Origin: Thermoplasmata archaeon
GTDB lineage: Archaea > Thermoplasmatota > E2 > DHVEG-1
Direction of reading: 5' to 3'
Length of the DNA: 7,280 nt
NCBI GenBank assembly: GCA_030641605.1
Contig: DAOWHD010000075.1
Span: forward strand, 1 to 7,280
Numbering within the stretch: position 1 is the first letter of the stretch; every line of letters begins with the position of its first letter. The notes under the pieces were generated by a model. That model ran no database searches, had not been told where the DNA came from, and saw only the letters and a program-made list of their open reading frames with translations. A program made the translations under genes and the position numbers. Below, one piece after another: positions 1-6,177 of the stretch.

Positions 1-414
1 ATGAGCGATGCATCTACTCATAAGTGATGAAATGTGAGCATTCTGCTCTTCCTTTGAAAGATTATCAGATATGGAAAGTTTAATAGTGTTTCCTGTTAAT
101 CTTGCAGAGCTACTCTTTTTGTCTTTAAATTCTATCCTAAGAATAAACTCCTCATCATTAATTTCTACTATGTCTCCATCCTTGTATTCCTTTTGTTGCT
201 TGGGCCTAAACTTTTCAGGATTTTCAATTATTTTGCTTTTTGCCCAGTTTTTCATCTTTTTCAGTTGATTATTCTTTTCTTTGTCTTCCAGAAATGATGG
301 TATTCGTATATTGATCGTTGTTCTTCTAATCGATACGCGGGAGTTGCTCCTCGTTTCATAATGAATTTTTATAGGATACTTAGTTCCATTTATTTCTAAA
401 ATTTCAGTTTTCAT
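1..414 (-). CDS. YgjP-like (DUF45) metallopeptidase, N-terminal part only
   Basis: This is the first 138 codons of a gene that runs off the left edge with no stop. It begins MKTEILEINGTKYPIK. Residues 21-42 (containing SRVSIRRTTINIRIP) and 82-118 (containing DEEFILRIEFKDKKSSSARL) form the strand-rich N-terminal half that precedes the zinc site in archaeal YgjP/DUF45 proteins. In that family a following HExxH helix and a third histidine bind zinc; these would lie outside the window, so catalysis cannot be confirmed. Family members of roughly 220-260 residues would leave about 100 residues missing. The ATG at 414 is the first usable start, with only a weak GTGA element before it. It lies 36 nt after the lipoprotein stop with no clear TATA box at the right distance, so cotranscription is likely. 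No signal peptide is visible, so it is probably cytoplasmic. The substrate is unknown. Family assignment is from recalled sequence similarity. Confidence 0.72.
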   Translation of the reverse strand, partial: MKTEILEINGTKYPIKIHYETRSNSRVSIRRTTINIRIPSFLEDKEKNNQLKKMKNWAKSKIIENPEKFRPKQQKEYKDGDIVEINDEEFILRIEFKDKKSSSARLTGNTIKLSISDNLSKEEQNAHISSLMSRCIAH

Positions 415-450
415 ATGTTCACAATCTTTTATTTTGGCACATTGAAATAA

Positions 451-2028
451 TTATGGAAAGGAAGATGCTGATTCCTTTTCATCAACAATTTCGCCGTCTA
501 GATACACTTTAGTTTTAAACCACGTTTCTACGTTTTGTGGGATGTCTATCAGTATGGTGATTTTCTCTTTCATACCAGATTTTAAAGATGGAATGGTCTC
601 TGTTTCAACGTTAATTTCTAAATCGCTTTGTGTGTAGAAACCAGCTGTAACAAAAAAATCTTTAGCAGTTGCACTACCAAGGTTTTCTACAAATAACGTT
701 GCTTTTACTAAATCACCCAGATATGTCTCCTTTAAAATAGTTATTGTACCGTTTTCCCATTTGTGAGTAAGTAGAGGCCTAGATGAAATTGGATATACTG
801 TTAGATTTTCACCATCTCTGTATTCTGTGGGTATAAAGCCAAGTTTTCTGTTTTTTGCCGTTGTTTCTAGGAAGTAATAATTATCAATGTAATGTTCATA
901 ACCTGAAATATCGTCATTAAGACTTACACCAACTGCCATATGATCTGAAAATCTGAGCAATGCCACATTATATTCCATCTCATTTAGAATACTTGCTGCA
1001 AGAATGGCCAGATCTTCGCAGTCTCCTCCGTTGTTGCCTATTGTTTCAATGGGATAACGGGGATACTCAAAAGATTCATTCGTATCGCTGTCTTTTTTAT
1101 AATCAAGATTCTGGATAAAAGATGCAGCGAAATTAATTATATCAACATCATTCTTTCCATCGGCCTCGTCCAAAAGTTGGTTGGCAATTAGATTAATATA
1201 TTCATCATCATAGGAATCAAAAACATACAGGCCGTAATCTTCATTACAATTTCTTTCGATACTGCTATAATAATCATATAAAAACTCTGGATGAGGAATG
1301 CTCAACTGCTGGTTCTTCCATTTGTATCTCCATTTGAAATCTTTCACAGGCACATTTTCACTTATATCAATGGAGAAAGAGCCTGTGCCAATTGTGGTCC
1401 CTAGAGAATCTTTCAATGATGCAGCAAATTCAGAATCTGTGGGGGGATCTTCTTTGTAAACAAAACAATCGATGTTGTTGCTATTGCTCGGTAAAATAAC
1501 ACTAGGTAACACAGGACCAGTATACGTTTTAGAATCTATGGATGCCTCTACAGTATATAGATATGCAGGTGTATCGCCGCTGTTACGTATGGTAAATGCC
1601 AAGCCAATAAGGGACTTGCCTTTCCACCATTTTTGATCACAAGAGGTAAGGAATAGTTCAGGGCCATCAAAAGAAAATGATTTTTCAAATATCTTGCTAT
1701 CATCTTTATCATAAACTTTTAAGATGTATTTGCCTGCTGCAACAGATTCTCTATATGGTGCCAGATAAAGAATGCTAGTGTTTCTCCCATAGAAAATCAA
1801 ATCTGAGTCACGCAGATTCTCATCAGGTCCAAAAAGTTTGGCCGTTACAGTACCAGAGCTGGAAAAATTGAAAGATATGCATGGAAATCCCTCATCATCA
1901 CCTACTTCCCAAGAGTTTAACGAAAAACTTGTGCCAAACACTAAATCTTCCAATATGCATCCCGAAAACGAACTAAAATAAACTATCGTAATAACTGCAT
2001 AAAATATAATTTTTTTATTCGTATGCAT
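451..2028 (-). CDS. Secreted lipoprotein with transglutaminase-like and CARDB-like domains
   Basis: The 525-residue protein starts with a basic residue pair (K5, K6), a hydrophobic stretch (7-19) and a lipobox-like FSGC ending at C24, so it is probably exported and lipid-anchored. Residues about 30-120 and 125-222 look like two beta-sandwich domains; the second resembles CARDB (AFTIRNSGDTPAYLY). Residues about 250-415 match the archaeal transglutaminase-like, papain-fold family: YPIETIGNNGGDCEDLA with candidate nucleophile C337, then SDHMAVGV with candidate H363, then YYFLETTA, where E388 may take the usual acidic third position. A second CARDB-like domain follows (about 430-512, with VENLGSATAKDFFV). 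Such domains may act as proteases, peptide hydrolases or cross-linkers; the substrate cannot be told. The ATG is 8 nt after the aminotransferase stop and has no SD, suggesting translation from the same transcript. An alternative is a catalytically inert adhesion or scaffold protein, but the retained Cys and His argue for activity. Confidence 0.85.
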   Translation of the reverse strand: MHTNKKIIFYAVITIVYFSSFSGCILEDLVFGTSFSLNSWEVGDDEGFPCISFNFSSSGTVTAKLFGPDENLRDSDLIFYGRNTSILYLAPYRESVAAGKYILKVYDKDDSKIFEKSFSFDGPELFLTSCDQKWWKGKSLIGLAFTIRNSGDTPAYLYTVEASIDSKTYTGPVLPSVILPSNSNNIDCFVYKEDPPTDSEFAASLKDSLGTTIGTGSFSIDISENVPVKDFKWRYKWKNQQLSIPHPEFLYDYYSSIERNCNEDYGLYVFDSYDDEYINLIANQLLDEADGKNDVDIINFAASFIQNLDYKKDSDTNESFEYPRYPIETIGNNGGDCEDLAILAASILNEMEYNVALLRFSDHMAVGVSLNDDISGYEHYIDNYYFLETTAKNRKLGFIPTEYRDGENLTVYPISSRPLLTHKWENGTITILKETYLGDLVKATLFVENLGSATAKDFFVTAGFYTQSDLEINVETETIPSLKSGMKEKITILIDIPQNVETWFKTKVYLDGEIVDEKESASSFP

Positions 2029-2036
2029 GTGGACGG

Positions 2037-3254
2037 TTAAACAGTTAAAGTTTCAAGTTTTCTCTCTATCACATTTCCGAGTCTTTTCATACCTTCCTCA
2101 ATTTGATCATTGGAGGAATATGAAAAGTTAAGCCTCATTGACCTGCCACCGCCACCATCAACATGAAAAGCTTTGCCATGGACGTATGCCACCTTGCTCT
2201 TTATGGCATCAAGAAACATGATTTCAGTATCTATTCCTTCAGGTAAGGTGGCCCAGGCAAACATTCCGCCTTTAGGTTTATTGCAAGTATATCCTTCGGG
2301 AAAATATCTTTTCATAGCATCAATCATGATGTCACGTTTCGGCTTATACATTTCACATATTTTCAAGATATGCAAATCTAGAGAACCACGTCTCATAAAT
2401 TCTCTTACGATGAACTGGGTAAACGTGCTTGTACAAAGATCCAATGCCTGTTTACAGATTATCATTTTTCTTGTTAATTTTTCAGATGCAATAGTCCATG
2501 CAAGACGTAAACCAGGTGAAAGAATCTTTGAAAAGGTAGACATAAAGAGAACATGCCCTTCATCATCAAAAGCTTTTATAGGTTTCACGTGGGAGGTATC
2601 GTAGGCAAGTTTTCTATATGGGTCATCCTCAACAATAAGCAGATCATATTCATTTGCAATGTCAACAAGTTGTTTTCTTCTTGATTCTGGCATTATAACT
2701 CCTGCAGGATTCTGGAAAGTCGGTACAACATAGATGAACTTTGGGATGATATCATCCTTTAGTAGTTTTTTTATGGTTTCCTCTAAAATGTCTACTCTCA
2801 TCCCATCTTTATCTAGAGGAATGCCTGTCAAATTACTCTCATATGCTCTGAAAGCGTTTATTCCTCCCAGATATGTAGGCAATCCCACAAGTGCAGTATC
2901 TCCAGGATTCAAAAATAACTTACCAATTGCATCCAAGGCTTGCTGCGATCCAGAAGTGATAACTATGTTATCTGCAGTTGTTTCTATGCCCTCTTTGCAT
3001 GCTCTTTCTGCAATAGCTTCTCTAAGTTCCTTGAGACCTTGTGTAGTTCCATATTGAAGTGCAGTCTTCCCATGGTCTCTCAAAACAGATTGTACGACCC
3101 CCTCCAGCTCCTCTAATGGAAAGGATTTTGGATTTGGCAGGCCGCCAGCAAATGATATAATTTCAGGATCCTGAGCAACTTTAAGCAGCTCCCGTATCAC
3201 TGACTTTCTCATTTTTCCTGCTCTATCTGAATATAATCTTTCTATATTTCTCAT
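2037..3254 (-). CDS. PLP-dependent class I aminotransferase (LysN / aromatic aminotransferase type)
   Basis: The 405-residue protein is a complete fold-type I aminotransferase, cytoplasmic, with pyridoxal 5'-phosphate as cofactor. The N-terminal segment (RKSVIRELLKVAQDPEIISF, 16-35) and GGLPNPKSFP match the 2-aminoadipate / aromatic / kynurenine aminotransferase branch that also includes the catalytic half of MocR regulators; no helix-turn-helix is present here. By analogy with aspartate aminotransferase, N182 (FQNPAG) contacts the cofactor, D210 (VEDDPY) pairs with the pyridine nitrogen, Y213 contacts the ring, K243 (STFSK) forms the Schiff base, R250 (SPGLR) contacts the phosphate, and R374 (RSMRLNFSY) binds the substrate carboxylate. 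All are present, so it should be active. The amino donor cannot be fixed from sequence: 2-oxoglutarate/glutamate with aminoadipate, aromatic or branched amino acids are the usual options. The ATG follows AGGAGG by 7 nt, which fixes the start. The 3' end is 8 nt from the lipoprotein gene. Confidence 0.93.
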   Translation of the reverse strand: MRNIERLYSDRAGKMRKSVIRELLKVAQDPEIISFAGGLPNPKSFPLEELEGVVQSVLRDHGKTALQYGTTQGLKELREAIAERACKEGIETTADNIVITSGSQQALDAIGKLFLNPGDTALVGLPTYLGGINAFRAYESNLTGIPLDKDGMRVDILEETIKKLLKDDIIPKFIYVVPTFQNPAGVIMPESRRKQLVDIANEYDLLIVEDDPYRKLAYDTSHVKPIKAFDDEGHVLFMSTFSKILSPGLRLAWTIASEKLTRKMIICKQALDLCTSTFTQFIVREFMRRGSLDLHILKICEMYKPKRDIMIDAMKRYFPEGYTCNKPKGGMFAWATLPEGIDTEIMFLDAIKSKVAYVHGKAFHVDGGGGRSMRLNFSYSSNDQIEEGMKRLGNVIERKLETLTV

Positions 3255-3261
3255 GTCTCAT

Positions 3262-3267
3262 CCTCCT
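3262..3267 (-). promoter_or_regulatory. Strong Shine-Dalgarno site of the aminotransferase
   Basis: On the minus strand AGGAGG lies 7 nt before the ATG at 3254. It is the only full SD consensus before any gene here, so this transcript has a real leader, unlike the probably leaderless neighbours. It settles the start choice over a second, out-of-frame ATG inside the spacer. Confidence 0.85.
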
Positions 3268-3280
3268 AAACCTAACGTAC

Positions 3281-3318
3281 TTTTATATGCATTTCGTAAA
3301 AAAGTTGAAATATATGCA
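3281..3318 (-). promoter_or_regulatory. Candidate tandem TATA boxes for the aminotransferase operon
   Basis: The octamer TATATGCA (plus strand) occurs at 3284-3291 and again at 3311-3318. On the minus strand these read TGCATATAAAAG (nearer the gene) and TGCATATATTTC (farther). Archaeal transcription starts about 25-27 nt downstream of the box centre. The farther box would place the start near 3288, giving a leader of about 34 nt that includes the SD. The nearer box would start the RNA at about 3259, inside or past the SD, so it is the less likely functional box. Inferred from spacing only. Confidence 0.4.
3298..3303 (-). terminator. Possible T-run terminator after the 63-residue gene
   Basis: The minus strand carries six consecutive T residues 32 nt after the stop of the small acidic gene and ahead of the aminotransferase leader. 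Archaeal RNA polymerase can terminate at plain T-runs without a hairpin. The run is short and lies between the two candidate TATA boxes, so this is weakly supported. Confidence 0.25.
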
Positions 3319-3334
3319 AACTAATAACAGGACG

Positions 3335-3526
3335 TTATTTTTCTTTCTCTTCCCACAATGTCTTCAAAGGTTTTTCGAATGCAGGCATAGATTCCATTGT
3401 ATCCCGATCAATATTAAATCTGTGCATTATGTGTAAAGCTAGTTCTTCATCAGAGGATAATAACTCTTTGTCGCCAACAAACATCTTGCTGATATCTTCT
3501 TTGGGTTCTGTCTCTTCATCTCCCAT
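3335..3526 (-). CDS. Small acidic protein of unknown function
   Basis: I do not recognise this 63-residue protein. It has 18 Asp/Glu against 9 Lys/Arg. The first 15 residues are polar and probably disordered (MGDEETEPKED). The rest could form helices (about 25-37, LSSDEELALHIMHRF, and the C-terminal LKTLWEEKEK). There is no signal peptide, membrane segment or cysteine pair, so it is likely a soluble cytoplasmic protein, perhaps a partner of something larger. Support for being real: nothing overlaps it, codon use resembles its neighbours, and a good TATA-like box (3553-3561) lies at the distance expected for a start about 5 nt before the ATG. There is no SD. A TAA stop leaves 80 nt to the aminotransferase ATG, which has its own promoter candidates, so the two are probably separate transcription units. 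The function is unknown. Confidence 0.65.
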   Translation of the reverse strand: MGDEETEPKEDISKMFVGDKELLSSDEELALHIMHRFNIDRDTMESMPAFEKPLKTLWEEKEK

Positions 3527-3552
3527 TTTATCAGTAAATACACCACATTATT

Positions 3553-3561
3553 TATTTATAA
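3553..3561 (-). promoter_or_regulatory. TATA-like box for the 63-residue gene
   Basis: The minus strand reads TTATAAATA, centred near 3557. A start 26 nt downstream falls at about 3531, only about 5 nt before the ATG at 3526, so the mRNA would be near-leaderless, matching the absence of an SD. Inferred from motif and spacing. Confidence 0.5.
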
Positions 3562-3611
3562 GTCTTTCCCCCTTCACATTTCTCCTGTAGCAAGTAAAGA
3601 ATTTGTTAATT

Positions 3612-3625
3612 GGAAAGATTTATTA
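3612..3625 (+). promoter_or_regulatory. TATA/BRE-like promoter of the sugar-activation cluster
   Basis: GGAAAG (3612-3617), a purine-rich BRE-like element, precedes ATTTATTA (3618-3625). A start about 26 nt from the box centre would fall near 3648, giving a leader of about 24 nt before the ATG at 3672. That leader contains AGGAAAG (3658-3664), a moderate SD-like sequence. Confidence 0.45.
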
Positions 3626-3627
3626 GC

Positions 3628-3664
3628 CTTTCTAACGCTCTGCCCGAGATACTTGTTAGGAAAG
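3628..3664 (+). repeat. Imperfect inverted repeat between TATA box and start codon
   Basis: CTTTCTAAC (3628-3636) and GTTAGGAAAG (3655-3664) are complementary apart from one extra base, separated by 18 nt. The repeat begins just after the TATA-like box, spans the predicted transcription start, and its right arm contains the SD-like AGGAAAG. It could be a repressor operator or, if transcription starts further upstream than predicted, a hairpin hiding the ribosome site. A pair of 9-10 base arms can also arise by chance in AT-rich DNA. Confidence 0.3.
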
Positions 3665-3671
3665 ATGCAAC

Positions 3672-4700
3672 ATGGAAGCAATAATTCTTGCAGGAGGATT
3701 TGGTACCCGACTTAGGCCACTTACTTATACGAGGGCAAAATCGTTGTTGCCAATATTAAACAAGCCTATGATATCTTATCTGATAGATTATTTGCCAAAA
3801 GAGGTAGATAAGGTTATACTTGCTGTAAACTATCGAAAAAATCAGATTGAACGCTATTTTAAAGAGAATGATTTTGGAAAGGAAATCATTGTTAACGATG
3901 AACCTGAACCACTTGGAACAGGTGGGGCGGTAAAATTTGCAGAAAAACACATAACCGGACGTTTTTTTGTATTAAATAGCGATATAATATGCTCGCTTAA
4001 TCTTGATAGTATGATCAAGTTTCACAAGAAAAATAACTCGGCTTCTACTATATCTCTATGGCCTGTGGAAAACGTTTCTGAATTTGGTGTAGCAGATGTA
4101 GAGGATGATGGGAATATTGTTGGTTTTGTAGAAAAACCGAAACCAGAGGATGCTCCATCAAATTTTATTAATGCTGGGGCCTATCTTTTAGAACCAGAAG
4201 TTTTAGATTATATCGAAGCAGGTCGTTTGATATCTATGGAAAAAGAGATATTCCCTCAGATAATCGATGATACTGGGCGATTTTTTGGTTTTAAATTTGA
4301 AGGGCACTGGAGGGATATAGGCCGTATCAGCAGCTATATTGACGTACATAAATTCCTTATGAGAAAGGAAAAAATGGAGAACTATGTGGGAGAAAGTCCT
4401 GAGATACATGGAAAGTTGAGCGACTGCTGCATAGGGGATAATGTTTATATTGGAAATAACTCGAAATTAAATTCAGTTATTGTTTATGACAATGCAAGGA
4501 TCGAAAAAGATGTTGTTTTACAAAACTGCGTTGTTGGTGAAAATTGTAAAATCGGCATGTCTTCAGATCTTAAAAACACAGTTTTGGGTGACAATGAAAC
4601 ATTAAATGAGAACAGTGTTTTAGATAATAAAGCAGTATGGAGTCAGCCTATCCCCGAAGGATATCCAAAAAAACAAATAGGAAACGTGATTGGGGAATAA
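3672..4700 (+). CDS. NDP-sugar pyrophosphorylase, probably mannose-1-phosphate guanylyltransferase-like
   Basis: The 342-residue cytoplasmic enzyme should join a sugar 1-phosphate to a nucleoside triphosphate, releasing pyrophosphate. The Rossmann-like nucleotidyltransferase domain (1-235) has the nucleotide loop LAGGFGTRLRPLT (6-18), catalytic-type K23 in RAKSLLPI, base-contact loop LGTGGAV (81-87), metal-binding D104 in LNSDII, VEKPKP (153-158), NAGAYLLEPEVLDYI (167-181) and a second metal-binding D215 in HWRDIG. Residues about 245-320 form hexapeptide-type left-handed beta-helix turns (CIGDNVYIG, CVVGENCKIG). This layout is shared by GDP-mannose, glucose-1-phosphate and GlmU-type uridylyltransferases. 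No C-terminal acetyltransferase extension is evident. GDP-mannose synthesis is my preferred reading because a phosphomannomutase-family gene follows, but UDP-GlcNAc or dTDP-glucose cannot be excluded. The ATG follows AGGAAAG by 7 nt; an ATG at 3665 is out of frame. Confidence 0.88.
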   Translation: MEAIILAGGFGTRLRPLTYTRAKSLLPILNKPMISYLIDYLPKEVDKVILAVNYRKNQIERYFKENDFGKEIIVNDEPEPLGTGGAVKFAEKHITGRFFVLNSDIICSLNLDSMIKFHKKNNSASTISLWPVENVSEFGVADVEDDGNIVGFVEKPKPEDAPSNFINAGAYLLEPEVLDYIEAGRLISMEKEIFPQIIDDTGRFFGFKFEGHWRDIGRISSYIDVHKFLMRKEKMENYVGESPEIHGKLSDCCIGDNVYIGNNSKLNSVIVYDNARIEKDVVLQNCVVGENCKIGMSSDLKNTVLGDNETLNENSVLDNKAVWSQPIPEGYPKKQIGNVIGE

Positions 4701-4714
4701 ATTTACTGTAACAC

Positions 4715-4734
4715 TTTTCCCTTCTTTTCATTTT
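4715..4734 (+). terminator. Pyrimidine-rich T-run terminator
   Basis: Beginning 15 nt after the pyrophosphorylase stop, a 20-nt pyrimidine tract with three T4 blocks and one A fits an archaeal intrinsic terminator, which needs no hairpin. It comes just before a TATA-like box, suggesting that the next gene can start its own transcript, although readthrough is possible. Confidence 0.45.
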
Positions 4735-4747
4735 AGGGCAATCATAT

Positions 4748-4756
4748 TTTTATAAT
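4748..4756 (+). promoter_or_regulatory. TATA-like box for the phosphohexomutase pair
   Basis: TTTTATAAT is centred near 4752. Adding 26 nt gives a start at about 4778, practically on the ATG at 4777. This predicts a leaderless transcript and explains why no SD precedes the gene. Confidence 0.5.
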
Positions 4757-4776
4757 GGTTTATCAATTGCCGAGTG

Positions 4777-6162
4777 ATGAAATCGGATATTTCTAAACAT
4801 ATTTTTAGGGCATATGACATAAGAGGCTTATACAAAAAAGATATTTCTCCGGAAATATTTTACAAAATTGGACTCGCTGCAGGAAGATATGTAAAAAAAA
4901 CAGCTAACGGAAAACAACTTGTTGTGGGAAACGACATACGAACATCCAGCTATCCATTGGTACATGCATTTATTGCAGGCGTATCTGCTACTGGAGTAGA
5001 TGTGACGTATACAGGGACAACTGCTTTTGGACAGACGCTATTCAAGGGGTGGGAATTAAAACAAGATCTTATTGCTTTTGTTACAGCCAGTCATCTTCCG
5101 CCAGAATGGAATGGAATAAAATTTTACTACGGAGATGGTGTTGGCCTGCCTGAAGAAGAATTAATGAAAATAAGAGATTTCACTCTCGATGGTGAGTTTG
5201 ATGTAGTCGATTGGAAGCAGGTGGGAACTGTAAACTTCGTAGATCCCGAAGAAAGCTACAAAGATTTTTTCCAATCAAAATTTAAGTTTAACAAAAAACT
5301 GAGAGTTGCTCTTGACTGTGGAGGGGCTAGTATGACACTTTCGGCACCAGAGGTATTTGATGCTGTTGGACTAGATACAGTCCCTGTTTTCTGTGAGCCA
5401 GATCCGTCATTTTCAAAGCGACCTTCAGATCCAAAACCAAAGAATTTGACTGTATTGGTTGACACTGTAAAAAAGAACGATTGTGATTTTGGCGTAGCTT
5501 TTGATGGGGATGGGGATAGGTCGGTGATCGTCGACAACACTGGAAAAATATTATCGGCAGATGAAACAGGCATTATTTTGGGCAAGTATGGAATGAATAA
5601 AAACAGAGGAACCATAATTGTCAATGTTGAGTGTTCTAAAGCGGTAAAAGAGCAACTAAGTCCGTTAGGGTTCGACGTAAAACAAATACAAGTTGGTCAT
5701 ACATTTTTAACGTTGCATGCCAAACAAGAAAAATCGCCTCTCGGAATCGAATCATCTGGGCACTTGATACTACCAGAATACTTCCCATTTGATGATGCGT
5801 TGGTGGTACCGTTAAAAATTGCGGAAATACTTGACAATGCTGGAAAAACTCTTGAAGAATTACTTAAAGAGGTGCCTACATACCCAACAAGAAAGGAAGA
5901 AATTGAATGTGCCGATCAGATTAAATTTGATGTAGTAAACAAGTTAAAAAACGTTTTCAAAACGGAATTTGAAAATACTAATACATTGGATGGCATAAGA
6001 ATCAATCTAGATGAAGGTTGGGTGCTAATTCGCCCATCAAATACCAGTCCGATAATTCGATTAACTGTCGAAGCAGATGATGAAACTGTTTTAAATCAGT
6101 TAGCAAAAAAATTTAAGAAAAGAACTGAAGAAACCATAGAGGAAGTAAAAGGAACTAAATGA
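4777..6162 (+). CDS. Phosphomannomutase/phosphoglucomutase-family enzyme with variant active-site loops
   Basis: The 461-residue alpha-D-phosphohexomutase should move phosphate between C6 and C1 of a hexose through a phosphoserine. It has the full four-domain length: RAYDIRG (11-17); the serine loop TASHLPPEWNGIKF with nucleophile S105; the metal loop DGDGDR (243-248); the sugar loop GIESSGH (323-329); and the phosphate loop RPSNTSPIIRL (419-429). Serine, metal and phosphate sites are intact, so activity is likely. Two features differ from the usual family: Leu in place of Asn after TASH, and TGTTAFGQ (79-86) where a Thr-Pro turn is common. With a nucleotidyltransferase before it and a GlmM-like paralogue after it, mannose 6-phosphate or glucose 6-phosphate is the likely substrate. 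I chose the ATG at 4777 over an in-frame GTG immediately before it (4774) because the TATA spacing points to 4777-4778; the GTG would add one residue. The stop is 15 nt before the next ATG. Confidence 0.9.
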   Translation: MKSDISKHIFRAYDIRGLYKKDISPEIFYKIGLAAGRYVKKTANGKQLVVGNDIRTSSYPLVHAFIAGVSATGVDVTYTGTTAFGQTLFKGWELKQDLIAFVTASHLPPEWNGIKFYYGDGVGLPEEELMKIRDFTLDGEFDVVDWKQVGTVNFVDPEESYKDFFQSKFKFNKKLRVALDCGGASMTLSAPEVFDAVGLDTVPVFCEPDPSFSKRPSDPKPKNLTVLVDTVKKNDCDFGVAFDGDGDRSVIVDNTGKILSADETGIILGKYGMNKNRGTIIVNVECSKAVKEQLSPLGFDVKQIQVGHTFLTLHAKQEKSPLGIESSGHLILPEYFPFDDALVVPLKIAEILDNAGKTLEELLKEVPTYPTRKEEIECADQIKFDVVNKLKNVFKTEFENTNTLDGIRINLDEGWVLIRPSNTSPIIRLTVEADDETVLNQLAKKFKKRTEETIEEVKGTK

Positions 6163-6177
6163 TAATGGGTCGTTAGA

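Noticed and set aside
71..268. Plus-strand 65-residue hydrophobic ORF
   Set aside because: It lies wholly antisense to the YgjP-like gene; its hydrophobicity is what the reverse of a Lys/Glu-rich coding stretch gives. No promoter or SD was seen.
2173..2604. Plus-strand 143-residue ORF inside the aminotransferase region
   Set aside because: Antisense to a gene with all catalytic residues intact; no family resemblance of its own.
3637..3654. Possible small RNA or tRNA fragment in the divergent intergenic region
   Set aside because: The GC-richer stretch is only 18 nt, with no cloverleaf or conserved tRNA loop sequences.
5256..5624. Minus-strand 122-residue ORF
   Set aside because: Antisense to the metal-loop region of the mutase at 4777-6162; Ser/Pro/Phe-rich composition typical of a shadow frame.
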